From Solimicrobium silvestre (GTDB taxonomy: Bacteria > Pseudomonadota > Gammaproteobacteria > Burkholderiales > Burkholderiaceae_D), in NCBI RefSeq assembly GCF_002976435.1, contig NZ_PUGF01000010.1, positions 108,876 to 172,875 of the forward strand: a DNA stretch of 64,000 nucleotides, written 5' to 3'. Made by a program: the position numbers and the translations under genes. This document shows, piece after piece, positions 16,657 through 26,218 of this stretch. How positions within the stretch are numbered: the stretch's first letter is position 1; each line of letters opens with the position of its first letter. A model generated the notes under the pieces. The model saw nothing but the letters and a program-made list of their open reading frames with translations, did no database searches and was not told the origin of the DNA.

Positions 16657-17295
16657 TTATTTTCTTTCGAAGATGCATTTCACTGTCTTCGTTGTACTGC
16701 CCTGAGTACGCAGGTAGATCATCTGCGGCAACGCAGGAGTGCCGGTACCAATGCGTAAAATCAGCACCTCGGTCATCGGTATCGGTGCGTTGGTAAATCG
16801 TGTCAATTGAACGCCTGGCTGACCTGGCGCGCTGGAATCTTCCAGATTATGAATAACAGCCCCGTTCGCCGCATAGGCTAACGGTTCCCAGTGGATGCCT
16901 ATTTTTTCGCGCTCAACCTGAAACTGAAATCCGGGGTGATCTTCATCCACCATCAATGAGCAGAGCCGGCCGTCGCTCGTCTCGCCCTGATAAGTTCCTG
17001 CCACGCTATGCAAGCCAACTGACGTTGTGTTCGGTTGTTTTCTGAGTGCGGTACTAAGTTGATCCACGCGACGGATCAATGCCGGTATTTCGCTGGTTGA
17101 AACAACATGCTGTGAAAGCGTATTTTCTTTTGGCGGATCATTTTGATTTCCACCGCATCCCGTCAATGCGAATCCGGTAAGTACGGCTATTGCCAGGTAG
17201 GAGCGTGAAAAATTCAAGCAAGCAACGCCGACAATGTCATCATCAACACAGGTTGGTGAAATCCTGAGCGTGTTCGCATTGTTGAATTCCAGCAT
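16657..17295 (-). CDS. Putative lipoprotein of unknown function
   Basis: A 212-residue protein with a lipobox-like LTGC at about residues 44-47, preceded by a hydrophobic stretch (YLAIAVLTGFA). A strong AAGGAG lies 7 bases ahead of ATG 17295, so the lipoprotein signal would have an unusually long (about 30-residue) N-terminal extension; an internal TTG nearer the hydrophobic stretch lacks a visible ribosome site. The mature region (SVAGTYQGETSDGRLCSL) looks like a small beta domain; I do not recognise the family. It precedes the PEP-CTERM gene by 62 bp. Confidence 0.65.
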   Translation of the reverse strand: MLEFNNANTLRISPTCVDDDIVGVACLNFSRSYLAIAVLTGFALTGCGGNQNDPPKENTLSQHVVSTSEIPALIRRVDQLSTALRKQPNTTSVGLHSVAGTYQGETSDGRLCSLMVDEDHPGFQFQVEREKIGIHWEPLAYAANGAVIHNLEDSSAPGQPGVQLTRFTNAPIPMTEVLILRIGTGTPALPQMIYLRTQGSTTKTVKCIFERK

Positions 17296-17700
17296 TGCTC
17301 ATCTCCTTTTACAACGAGATTGGGTTTGTTTTTGTATAAAGCAATATTTGCGCCAGAATAGTGAAATTTTTTCTTTTGTAGTTGGGATACAAGTACTTAT
17401 TGAATTACCTTGAAGGAATTGTTTGGCAGTAACATAATTTTAGTCTGGCATTGTGTAAATTTTTTCGACAGTGGCATTATTTCCATCATTGACTAAGTTA
17501 TAGCCTGCTTGAGCCGTTTATAAATAGCTTTATTCTCAGGACTGAATTTCACTTGTGGCGTGCAAAATGACAGGCAAGTCATTAATGGACTTAGTTCTGA
17601 TTGCCCTTTCCCTAATCTGAGGGCAAAATATCCCATTAGTAGTTTCCGTAAATCAACGGTATTTTTCGCTGTTTTCTCACACAACGAAAGGTGATTTCTC
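17296..17700. other. Divergent intergenic region between lipoprotein and sulfotransferase genes
   Basis: About 400 bp, A+T-rich, holding the two divergent start regions. A minus-strand open frame of 69 codons (17493-17702) overlaps the sulfotransferase start; it has no recognisable domain and no clear ribosome site, and I do not call it a gene. No repeat or RNA gene was seen. Confidence 0.5.
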
Positions 17701-18525
17701 ATGATTCCAAAATTCGTCGGCGTAACGGGGTTGCCAAGAGCGGGTTCGACATTGCTATGTCAATTGCTTGCCGAGCACCCGGAAATTCAGTGTGAAGGGC
17801 ATAGTTCACCACTGTGCAATACCTTGCTAGGTATTCGACGCATGATTAGCGACGACAGTTTTTTTCTTTCCCAGCTCGACAATTCGTTTGATAGTAGCTA
17901 CGCGCATTTAGCATCCGCCATGCGGGGTTTTTTGCGGGGCTGGAATCAGGATAGTCAACAGAAAGTGGTGGTTGATAAAAATCGCGCCTGGCTGCATGCG
18001 ATAGAATTACTTTTGCATATTGAGCCGGAAGCTAAACTGATTGTGTGCCTGCGCGATCTGGGGCAAATTCTAGGATCTATCGAAGCGCAGCATCAGCGTA
18101 CTATTTTGGTCGATTTTATTGATCATCTGGCAGACTATGACCGGTTTGGGCGGGCCGATATGCTGTTTGCTAAAGATAAAATTATCGGCGCTCCATTAAT
18201 TTCTCTGCACGCTGTTACAGACTTACCAAAGAAGGTGCAAGAGCGTCTGTATTTTCTCCGTTTCGAAGATATGGTAGAACGTCCGGTAGCATGCATGTCG
18301 CATCTTTATGCCTGGTTAGGCGTGAGTCCTTTTGACATTAATCCTGACAAGCTTAACGTCGGGATTCGCGAAAGCGATAGTCATTACCATATGAAATACA
18401 TGCACAAGCAAGTAGAGCGCATTATTAAACCAGTCGCACATGAGCTTTCACCCAGAATACAGGCACAGATCGAAAATACGTATGCTTGGTTTTATCAGCA
18501 GTATTATCCGCAAAAAAATCGCTGA
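17701..18525 (+). CDS. Sulfotransferase family protein
   Basis: A 274-residue PAPS-dependent sulfotransferase-like protein. The 5'-phosphosulfate-binding loop is GLPRAGSTLLCQLL (residues 10-23), and the 3'-phosphate-binding region corresponds to LIVCLRDLGQILGSIEA. No signal peptide or membrane segment is visible, so it should act in the cytoplasm. The substrate is unknown. It starts at ATG 17701 after AAGGTG and converges on the tpsB gene (39 bp between stops). Its location beside a TPS adhesin pair raises the possibility that it modifies a surface protein or glycan; that is inference. Confidence 0.8.
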   Translation: MIPKFVGVTGLPRAGSTLLCQLLAEHPEIQCEGHSSPLCNTLLGIRRMISDDSFFLSQLDNSFDSSYAHLASAMRGFLRGWNQDSQQKVVVDKNRAWLHAIELLLHIEPEAKLIVCLRDLGQILGSIEAQHQRTILVDFIDHLADYDRFGRADMLFAKDKIIGAPLISLHAVTDLPKKVQERLYFLRFEDMVERPVACMSHLYAWLGVSPFDINPDKLNVGIRESDSHYHMKYMHKQVERIIKPVAHELSPRIQAQIENTYAWFYQQYYPQKNR

Positions 18526-18563
18526 GTTAAAAAATCTGAACTATGTATTGATTTATCTGCTGG

Positions 18564-20267
18564 CTAAAATACCCAGCCAGCTTGCAACAAAAATTTGTAA
18601 TCTGGATAGGGTTCACTTACAGCAGGAGTGCTATCTACCCGATGCGCTAAATAAGCATGAATTAATGCACCTTTATAACTTGCCGACCATCCTAAACCTA
18701 CGTCGCTGATATGTCGGGAGATGTCGGTTGACAGTGGGTTCGGTTCTTTGGCGGTACCCCACTCAGTAAAAATTTGCCAATTGCTTTGTAACTCACCCAC
18801 AGGAGGCAAAGGTCGCGATAGTTCAACATGGACAAAGACGGCATTTGATCCAATTAATTCACCTGATGGAAATGCCATCACACCACCCGAGCCAGAAACG
18901 GCCATTTGTTCGCTACTATCCAGGTTTTTATTGTCCAGAGTTTGCTGTACTTTTAATGAAGTAGTGAATGTCAAACTTTCTGGCAATATGCTAACGCGGC
19001 TTACTTCAGCATCCAGTTTGCTGTAATTACCTTCGGTACGAGCTCCTGCGTTATCGGCTGCTAATGCGTCAGCATTGTTAATATCTAAATGTCCGAAAGT
19101 GATTTTGGCACTGGCTTGTGTCAGACCATCAAAACTGAGCAATTTACGTTCATCTTTGACGAGTACGCCCGCGGTAGCCGATGTTGTGGTTTTTGGTGTG
19201 ACTGTGTTGGTGGACTGGATATTGTCTTCTAAATTTTTATGAGACAGATTGAAATTGACTTCGACCGTTTGCGCATGGGTGCGTATTACTGGGTAGCTTA
19301 ATGTGGCATCTACGCCCTTGGCGGTACCAGTCGCATCAAGCGCTTCATAGGTGCTGCCTAACTGATATTTAGTCTGGCTATACGCCAGCTCGCCACGTAG
19401 ACCGTTAGCTGCCAGGGGCAATAAATAGCCAACGCGTCCATTGAGCAAGCCGCCGGCATCGGTACCTAAACCGCTGATGGATAAGCGGTCACCATGTCCG
19501 GAAATAGAATTGTCATCGACATTAAAACTCAAGCGATCACGCCCTGTGTAAATGGAACCGAAGTTGTCCAGCATCACGAAGCCGGTATAACGTTCAGTCG
19601 CTTTGGTATCGATGGCGAAATCGGATGTGCCTACTTTTTCACCCGGCATGACATCTGCCCGGGTTACTTGCACACCTGGCGTGTCATTGATAATCAACAT
19701 GGCACGCTCTAATGTCTCTAGCGAGACGATGTCATAGTGCTTTACATCGTCAAGCATGTTTTGCACGATGTCATCCTTCACCAAGGATTGATTTTTAAGA
19801 CGGAACTGGCCGTAATTGCCTTCAACCACTCTAATTTTGATCGTTCCGTTCGCGACTTCTTGCGCCGGAATATAGGCGCGAGCTACAAAATAACCCTTGG
19901 CCCGGTAATGTCTGGTGATGCGTTGTGCAAGTCCCTCTAATTCAGCCAGGGTTAATGACTTCCCAGTTCCATCCGCAACGAGCCCATTGAGGGTGGCTGT
20001 GTCGATGACGCGGTTGCCGACGATCTCCAGTTTATTGACGGTGACTTGGGGGGCGTTCGGCAAAGCAGTCATGGGCGCTTCAATTTGTAATTGAGTGCCA
20101 TTTATCTGTGGCAAAGCTGGCGCCGGTGGATTTGGCACAGCTGGCGGTTGCGCTTGTCGAAGCGCATCGCCAATATTTGGAACCGTCTGAGCTAAAGCCG
20201 CTCCGGTAGAAAATGCCATTGCGATGACTATCGCGTGAAGAGAATGAGTAAAATTTTTTGTTTTCAT
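18564..20267 (-). CDS. TpsB/ShlB/FhaC-family two-partner secretion outer-membrane transporter
   Basis: A 567-residue TpsB transporter, which moves its TpsA partner across the outer membrane. Order: signal peptide (ending near ALA, residue 26), a proline-rich linker, POTRA domain(s) from about residue 75 (VNKLEIVGNRVIDTATLNGL; RITRHYRAKGYFVARAYIP), then a 16-stranded beta-barrel region ending in the C-terminal aromatic signature GWVF. It starts 17 bp after tpsA ends and is read from the same transcript. Length is typical. Confidence 0.92.
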   Translation of the reverse strand: MKTKNFTHSLHAIVIAMAFSTGAALAQTVPNIGDALRQAQPPAVPNPPAPALPQINGTQLQIEAPMTALPNAPQVTVNKLEIVGNRVIDTATLNGLVADGTGKSLTLAELEGLAQRITRHYRAKGYFVARAYIPAQEVANGTIKIRVVEGNYGQFRLKNQSLVKDDIVQNMLDDVKHYDIVSLETLERAMLIINDTPGVQVTRADVMPGEKVGTSDFAIDTKATERYTGFVMLDNFGSIYTGRDRLSFNVDDNSISGHGDRLSISGLGTDAGGLLNGRVGYLLPLAANGLRGELAYSQTKYQLGSTYEALDATGTAKGVDATLSYPVIRTHAQTVEVNFNLSHKNLEDNIQSTNTVTPKTTTSATAGVLVKDERKLLSFDGLTQASAKITFGHLDINNADALAADNAGARTEGNYSKLDAEVSRVSILPESLTFTTSLKVQQTLDNKNLDSSEQMAVSGSGGVMAFPSGELIGSNAVFVHVELSRPLPPVGELQSNWQIFTEWGTAKEPNPLSTDISRHISDVGLGWSASYKGALIHAYLAHRVDSTPAVSEPYPDYKFLLQAGWVF

Positions 20268-20284
20268 GTGTGTACTCAGAGGTA

Positions 20285-23200
20285 TTAAGGATTTTGACCT
20301 TTAACAACAAACAATTGCTGCTCGACCCCATTAGGTAGCCGAACACCGCCATTGACTATGTCAACCAATGAATTTCGACTGACTGGTACGCGTACATCTG
20401 ATGTATTGCTTCCACCTTGCCCTGAATCCGATGTGGTGCCATCGCTATTCGTGGCGCTGCCTGATGGCTGCATCATTGCGCGTGCTTGTGACATCGATAC
20501 AACTTGAGTTGGCTCGTTTTCACCTGGTGCTGAAATAATCGCTAATTGTGTATTGCCATTGAAAGCAGCACTAATTTGCGGCAACGGATTAACGACATTG
20601 ACATAATTACTCACTTGACCGTTAGCGCTACCTTGACCAATTTGTGTTACGACTGGGTTAGGAAGTGTGATGGCGGTTTGTCCTTGAATAGTAGCGTTTG
20701 CTACCACGCTACCAAGGTTTGTGGTACCTGAAGAATCAGTAGAGCTAACTACGGCGGTAATATTTACCGTACCGCTTGGTGTGCCCGCAGTTAGTGTGTA
20801 GTTAGGGTTGTTCAAGCTGAGGCCAGTCAGGCCAGTAAGTGCTTCTGCACCAACACCGCTACTCGCCAGAGTTCCGTTGCCAGTCAGCGTTGCCGTATCA
20901 CCGTTGATGAGATTGGTGATGGTGAGTAAGCTACTTGCCACACTAGCCGTTCCATCAAAGGTGCGGCTAGCGCCACTTACCGTACCTACCGAAACAGCCA
21001 GAGGGGTAACGGCCAGACTGCCATTCACATAAGAAATTACGTAATTGCTGGCGCTAAAAGTGCCACCCGAAGCTGCGCTGGCGGTGATGCTGTAAGGGCT
21101 GCCGGTGACACCCGCCGTTACTGCTGCACCCGTACTCGTTTCTGTCACACCGCCTATTGTTTCGCCATTGACTAAACCACTGCTGGTGAAGGCTGACAGG
21201 CTTGGGGTTTGACCATATGTTTTGCTGGTATTGCTGGCAGTTATGGTGAGCGAAGCAGGAGTCACTGTCAGCCCACCATTAACATAGTTGATGGTGTAAT
21301 TGCTGGCACTAAAAGTACCGCCCGACGCTGCGCTGGCGGTGATGTTGTAAGGGCTGCCGGTGACGCCTGCCGTTGCTGACGTACCCGCGCTGGTTTCTGT
21401 CACGCTTCCGATTGTTTCGCCATTAACTAAACCGCTGCTGGTGAAGGCTGACACGCTTGAGGTTTGACCATATGTTTTGGTGGCATTGCTGGCAGTTATG
21501 GTGAGCGAAGCAGGAGTGACTGTCAGCCCGCCGTTTACATAGTTGATTGTGTAGTTGTTAGCGCTAAAAGTGCCGCCCGAAGCTGCGCTGGCGGTGATGC
21601 TGTAAGGGCTGCCGGTGACACCTGTCGTTACTGCTGCACCCGTACTCGTTTCTGTCACGCCGCCTATTGTTTCTCCATTGATTAAACCACTGCTGGTGAA
21701 GGCAGACAAGCTTGGGGTTTGACCATATGTTTTGGTGGCATTGCTAGCTGTGATGGTGAGCGCAGCAGGGGTTACTGTCAGGCCGCCGTTTACATAATTG
21801 ATTGTGTAGTTGCTTGCGCTAAAAGTGCCGCCTGTCGCTGCGCTGGCGGTGATGCTGTAAGGGCTGCCGGGTACACCTGCCGTTGCTGAAGTACCCGCGC
21901 TGGTTTCTGTCACGCTGCCGATGGTTTCGCCATTGACTAAACCGCTGCTGGTGAAGGCTGACAAGCTTGGAGTTTGACCATATGTTTTAGTGGCATTGCT
22001 AGCGGTTATTGTGAGCGAAGCAGGAGTCACCGTCAGCCCACCATTCACATAAGAAATGACGTAATTACTGGCGCTAAAAGTACCGCCCGACGCTGCGCTG
22101 GCGGTGATGTTGTAAGGGCTGCCGGTGACGCCTGCAGTTTCTGATGTACCCTGGCTGGTTTCTGATACGCTGCCGATGGTTTCGCCATTGACTAAACCGC
22201 TGCTGGTGAAGGCTGACAAGCTTGGGGTTTGACCATATGTTTTAGTGGCATTGCTAGCGGTTATTGTGAGCGAAGCAGGAGTCACCGTCAGCCCACCATT
22301 CACATAAGAAATGACGTAATTACTGGCGCTAAAAGTACCACCCGACGCTGCGCTGGCGGTGATGCTGTAAGGGCTGCCGGGTACACCTGCCGTTGCTGAC
22401 GTACCTGCGCTGGTTTCTGTCACGCTGCCGACGGTTTCGCCATTGACTAAACCGCTGCTGGTGAAGGCTGACAAACTCGGGGTTTGACCATATGTTTTGG
22501 TGACATTGCTGGCTGTGATGGTGAGTGGTGCCGGAGTGATGGTTTGAGTCCCACTGGCGTAGGTAATGATGTAGCCTTGCTGGTTAGAAAATAGGCCGCT
22601 TGGCGTGATTGTGTAAGTGCCGATAGTGGTCCCGGTACCGCTATACCCAACTGTGCCCATCAGGTTGCTCATGTTGGGCGAGACTGAGTAGGTTACGCCG
22701 CTACCGCTTTGCGCTAATCCAGTATAAGTTGTACTAGAGCTGTTTGCAGTTACGGTAAGCGGTGTCATGAATACCTGCAAAAGTGGGGTAGTTGAGCCGT
22801 TATACATCACCCACGTATTTGTAAAATCCCACTGATTTGCCCCCGTTCCCGCCGGAACAAAATTGGATTGCTGCATCATTTGTGCAGATGTTAATCCTGA
22901 TGTACCAGTGACGGTTCCCGTATTGTCAGAGACGGCAGTTCCGCTTCCAATAAAAAAACTATTAATAACATTACCGGAATTTTGCCCAACTAATCCCCCG
23001 GTGTCGCCCGGTATTGTTGCGGTCACACTGGCGGCTGTAGAATAAGTATTGTTAATCGTTCCGGTAAGGTTTTCTCCAACTAGCCCTCCGACATACTGTT
23101 TTCCATTCGCATTTCCGGTGGAGTAGCTGTTATTGATTGAGCCATTTTCGTTGAGCCCAACCAAGCCACCGACATAATAGCCTCCACCACTTACTGAGCC

Positions 23201-25333
23201 TGTTGCATAACTATTGGTGACCGTTCCGGCGTTATATCCGACCAGACCGCCATTGTAATAGGTGTAAATACCCGGAAATGACAAACCTGCAGTTGAGTAA
23301 CTATTCTTAACCGTGCCATAGTTAGCGCCAACTAAACCTCCAGCGCTGTAGCCGTAAGATCCCGATAAACTGCCCGTTGAATAGCTGTTACTAATTAAGT
23401 TGTAATTTGAGCCTACCAGGCCGCCGACGTAATTTTGTCCAATGATCGTGCCATTTTTTACGAAGCAGTTGCTAATCGCTGCACCATAGTTGTAACCGAT
23501 TAAGCCACCGACATAATAGTGACCAGTAACATTTTCATTAACTAAGCCAACGTTACGTATTGGTAACGATGACAGGCTTCCATAGCCAAATAAACCAACT
23601 CCGGCTCCTGACGGTAAATTAATCGTCAGGTTACTAATTGTATGTCCCAGCCCATCGAAAACGCCGACAAATGGCGCACCCAAACCGGTTCCAATTGGCG
23701 TGAATGTAAACCCGGTAGCATCTAAATTGCTACCGAGTACGTAATTTCCACTCAGTCCGGAGTTTATATTCTGTAATGCAGTCATGCCAGCACTGTTGCT
23801 GGTGCTGTTATTGATGACGGTGAATATGGTTCCACCAATCGATAGAGTTCCTGAACCGCTAAAATTTACGGCTCCTGTAAAGCCGGAATTATTTAACCCT
23901 ACCAGCACGGTTCCTCCAGCGACTGCTGTATCACCGCCATTCGTCGTTGATGGATTCATGGCGAGTGACGCTGCGCCAGACGCTGTCATCACGGCATTGA
24001 TATTGATGTTATTGGCAGCAGTCAGCGTAAGTGTGTGAGCCGCCCACGTCACCGTATCATTGACGTTGATGTTGCCGCTACCGCTGACTGTTGACCCTTG
24101 TGAGGAAAGGATAGTCACGTTGCCGTTGTTCAGTGCTGAACCAAGTGTCGCACCTGAAATATCACCGGATGGCGTACCCGAAGTAACTGTTCCAGATGCT
24201 GTTGCGGCAATGGTGAAGTCGTGCGGATCTATTAGCCAGGACCCAGCCAATCCCATCGCCGCTGCGGTGGTAATTTTTGTGTCATTGGTCACCCGAACAT
24301 GGGCAGCCGATGTTTCAATAAAGCCGCCATTGCTACCGTTCGGTGCACTGGCATCAAGCGTGCCGCTAACATTGGTTGTGCCGTTTTGCATGTCACCCAA
24401 CAGATAAATCTTGCCGGATTGGTTGGCTATCGTTTGAGCACGAATTTCGCCGGTGTTATTCACTGCGCTGGCAAGAACAGTATCGGCACCTTTGGCAGTT
24501 AATATCACCAATCCGCCATCCGCAATAATTGCCTGTTGGTTTGCAACCAATGCATTCAACGTGCCCTTGTTGACGACAACATTTACCAGCGAGTTGCCGT
24601 TAAAGTTCAGACTGACCTGATCGCCAGCTGCCAGAATCGCCGTACCCAAACGTGCAGTGATGAGGCCTTGATTGGTGACATGGTTACCCAACATGGCGAC
24701 ATAACCGCCATCAGCAGCATTAATTGTCCCCTGATTGATCACGCTGGAGTGGCTGCCGTTTGAGGTAAACGTAGTACGCCCCGCCATAAAATCACTATCA
24801 GAAATATTCAGGGTAGATGCAACTAAACCGCCCGTATTGACACTGGCACCTTTAGTAAACAACAGGCCGTTAGAGTTCAGTAAAAAAACTTGCCCATTGG
24901 CATTGAGCGCACCAGAAATCACGGATTGCTCATTACCAACAACGCGATTCAACATGACCGATGAACTGTTTGGTTGGATAAAGTTGACGGTGGCGTTACT
25001 TCCTATGGAGAAAGTTTGCCAGTTAATTGCCGCTCGCTGACCATTTTCCTGGACATTTAATGTGTTTCCGGAACTACTAACCGTTGCACTTCCAGCCGTT
25101 ACCTGATAGCCGGACGGTAAGGTGTTAACCGCAGGTAAGGCAGTTGGACCTGCGTGTGCGACAGGCATGGCAAATGAAAGTGCTGTGAGTGATAAGGAGG
25201 CCGCAATGAGTTTGCGACGTGAATTTTTACCTTTGCCACGCCCTTTGGTTGTTTCTGCTACCGCAACCCAAGTATTTAATACCTGACTCCAAACAAGTCG
25301 AAAAATATGGTTCATTGAGCCATGTTTTTTCAT
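20285..25333 (-). CDS. TpsA two-partner secretion exoprotein with GLUG and MBG repeats
   Basis: A 1682-residue filamentous-haemagglutinin-type exoprotein. It opens with an extended signal peptide (ESPR, MNHIFRLVWSQVLNTWVAVAE) and a secretion signal cleaved near AHA-61. A TPS domain follows (about 62-310) with NVQENGQRAAINWQTFSIG and NSNGLLFTKGA, then a beta-helix region, GLUG-type repeats (VGGLVGYN-like, about 600-790), and six 85-residue MBG-type repeats (about 937-1446), before a Ser/Gly-rich C-terminus. No C-terminal toxin domain is visible, so adhesion or biofilm is more likely than contact-dependent inhibition. AAGGAG precedes ATG 25333. Confidence 0.92.
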   Translation of the reverse strand: MKKHGSMNHIFRLVWSQVLNTWVAVAETTKGRGKGKNSRRKLIAASLSLTALSFAMPVAHAGPTALPAVNTLPSGYQVTAGSATVSSSGNTLNVQENGQRAAINWQTFSIGSNATVNFIQPNSSSVMLNRVVGNEQSVISGALNANGQVFLLNSNGLLFTKGASVNTGGLVASTLNISDSDFMAGRTTFTSNGSHSSVINQGTINAADGGYVAMLGNHVTNQGLITARLGTAILAAGDQVSLNFNGNSLVNVVVNKGTLNALVANQQAIIADGGLVILTAKGADTVLASAVNNTGEIRAQTIANQSGKIYLLGDMQNGTTNVSGTLDASAPNGSNGGFIETSAAHVRVTNDTKITTAAAMGLAGSWLIDPHDFTIAATASGTVTSGTPSGDISGATLGSALNNGNVTILSSQGSTVSGSGNINVNDTVTWAAHTLTLTAANNININAVMTASGAASLAMNPSTTNGGDTAVAGGTVLVGLNNSGFTGAVNFSGSGTLSIGGTIFTVINNSTSNSAGMTALQNINSGLSGNYVLGSNLDATGFTFTPIGTGLGAPFVGVFDGLGHTISNLTINLPSGAGVGLFGYGSLSSLPIRNVGLVNENVTGHYYVGGLIGYNYGAAISNCFVKNGTIIGQNYVGGLVGSNYNLISNSYSTGSLSGSYGYSAGGLVGANYGTVKNSYSTAGLSFPGIYTYYNGGLVGYNAGTVTNSYATGSVSGGGYYVGGLVGLNENGSINNSYSTGNANGKQYVGGLVGENLTGTINNTYSTAASVTATIPGDTGGLVGQNSGNVINSFFIGSGTAVSDNTGTVTGTSGLTSAQMMQQSNFVPAGTGANQWDFTNTWVMYNGSTTPLLQVFMTPLTVTANSSSTTYTGLAQSGSGVTYSVSPNMSNLMGTVGYSGTGTTIGTYTITPSGLFSNQQGYIITYASGTQTITPAPLTITASNVTKTYGQTPSLSAFTSSGLVNGETVGSVTETSAGTSATAGVPGSPYSITASAASGGTFSASNYVISYVNGGLTVTPASLTITASNATKTYGQTPSLSAFTSSGLVNGETIGSVSETSQGTSETAGVTGSPYNITASAASGGTFSASNYVISYVNGGLTVTPASLTITASNATKTYGQTPSLSAFTSSGLVNGETIGSVTETSAGTSATAGVPGSPYSITASAATGGTFSASNYTINYVNGGLTVTPAALTITASNATKTYGQTPSLSAFTSSGLINGETIGGVTETSTGAAVTTGVTGSPYSITASAASGGTFSANNYTINYVNGGLTVTPASLTITASNATKTYGQTSSVSAFTSSGLVNGETIGSVTETSAGTSATAGVTGSPYNITASAASGGTFSASNYTINYVNGGLTVTPASLTITASNTSKTYGQTPSLSAFTSSGLVNGETIGGVTETSTGAAVTAGVTGSPYSITASAASGGTFSASNYVISYVNGSLAVTPLAVSVGTVSGASRTFDGTASVASSLLTITNLINGDTATLTGNGTLASSGVGAEALTGLTGLSLNNPNYTLTAGTPSGTVNITAVVSSTDSSGTTNLGSVVANATIQGQTAITLPNPVVTQIGQGSANGQVSNYVNVVNPLPQISAAFNGNTQLAIISAPGENEPTQVVSMSQARAMMQPSGSATNSDGTTSDSGQGGSNTSDVRVPVSRNSLVDIVNGGVRLPNGVEQQLFVVKGQNP
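20996..22525 (-). repeat. Six tandem 255-bp repeats inside tpsA
   Basis: The landmark GACCATATGTTTT recurs at 21211, 21466, 21721, 21976, 22231 and 22486, an exact 255-bp period. Each unit encodes 85 residues starting LTITASN(A/V/T)(T/S)KTYGQT. Units differ at scattered positions; those near 21976 and 22231 appear the most alike. The array is in frame and could expand or contract by recombination without breaking the gene. Confidence 0.95.
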
Positions 25334-25813
25334 GGTCGTGCTCCTTGTTTATGTTTCTGCTGGAATTTTCACGTGAGACACAAACACCACTATCATCGCG
25401 GTTGCACTAGGTGCAAAAAAGGAGGTGGCATTTGTTTGTTAACTTGTCGTTGTTGCTGTATTGGAAGTTAAAATTATCTACATTAAAAACTTATAAATTA
25501 GTGTATGAAAATTTTTGGGAAATGGAAGGAATTTAATCGAGTGAGCTAAATAATCTGCGCTGTGTTGATAGTAGGGATTGTCATAAATAGCGAGTGAATC
25601 ACTTAAAAAATTGTGACGCAAAAAAGAAACAATCCGTTAAAAGAGGCAGGGAAAATTGAATTGAGGCAAGATGTAATTCTATTTTTTAGTGTAATTTATT
25701 CGAAATGATCTCGTTGTATTTTGCTTTTTTTACGGATAAATTATGCTATCGTCTTTTCTAAATATCTTAGCCTTAAGCAATACTCGAAACTGACTAACCA
25801 GGGAATATTATCT
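25334..25813. other. Divergent intergenic region between tpsA and osmC-like gene
   Basis: About 480 bp, strongly A+T-rich, with the start regions of two divergent transcripts. No convincing open frame, repeat or RNA was seen. An AT-rich tract around 25720-25755 precedes the osmC-like gene and could hold its promoter, but I could not fix a well-spaced -35/-10 pair. Confidence 0.5.
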
Positions 25814-26218
25814 ATGAGCATCGAATTAAAACGCATAAAAAATACCGCGACAGCCCAAATTGTCAGCATCGGTCAACACCGTTTAACCGTGGATATGTCA
25901 ATAGCAGAAGGCGGCTTGGACGAAGGCCCGAATCCGCATGATCTTTACGATGCCGCGTTAGGTGCCTGCAAAGCGCTGACAGTTCTCTGGTACGCAAATA
26001 AAAAAGGTATTCCGGTTGACGATATTCGCACCAGCATTCAGCGCGATAACTCAAGCGAAAAAACAGGTACTTATCGACTTGCTGCCACCGTGCATGTCAG
26101 CGGTGATTTAAGCGATGAGCAAATTAAGGAATTGGAAATGATCGCTGGGAAATGTCCAATCCATAAATTAATGACGACGGTGAACACCGAAATCACAAGC
26201 GTTGTGGAGCGTATGTGA
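25814..26218 (+). CDS. OsmC family protein
   Basis: A 134-residue OsmC/Ohr superfamily protein from ATG 25814. Members reduce organic peroxides with two cysteines; C52 (LGACKALTVLWYA) and C114 (GKCPIHKLM) occupy the expected positions. It lacks the extended N-terminus of Ohr and resembles the YhfA/OsmC-like group, for which peroxidase activity is less certain. Its stop codon overlaps the start of the pirin gene (TGATG), indicating translational coupling and a shared redox role. Confidence 0.86.
   Translation: MSIELKRIKNTATAQIVSIGQHRLTVDMSIAEGGLDEGPNPHDLYDAALGACKALTVLWYANKKGIPVDDIRTSIQRDNSSEKTGTYRLAATVHVSGDLSDEQIKELEMIAGKCPIHKLMTTVNTEITSVVERM

Noticed and set aside
17493..17702. Minus-strand 69-codon frame overlapping the sulfotransferase start
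   Set aside because: No ribosome site, no recognised domain, and it starts inside the opposing gene's first codon.
20996..22525. CRISPR-like regular repeats
   Set aside because: The 255-bp period is an in-frame protein repeat (85 residues) inside tpsA, with no short repeats or unique spacers.
22863..25040. Many + strand frames antisense to tpsA (for example 24060-24407)
   Set aside because: They are compositional shadows of a repetitive beta-helix gene; residues such as Val/Pro-rich runs are typical of reverse reading of Gly/Thr/Asn codons.
20285..25333. Contact-dependent inhibition (CdiA-type) toxin
   Set aside because: No VENN-like motif, no C-terminal toxin domain and no small immunity gene after it; the partner gene is tpsB and the body is GLUG/MBG repeats.
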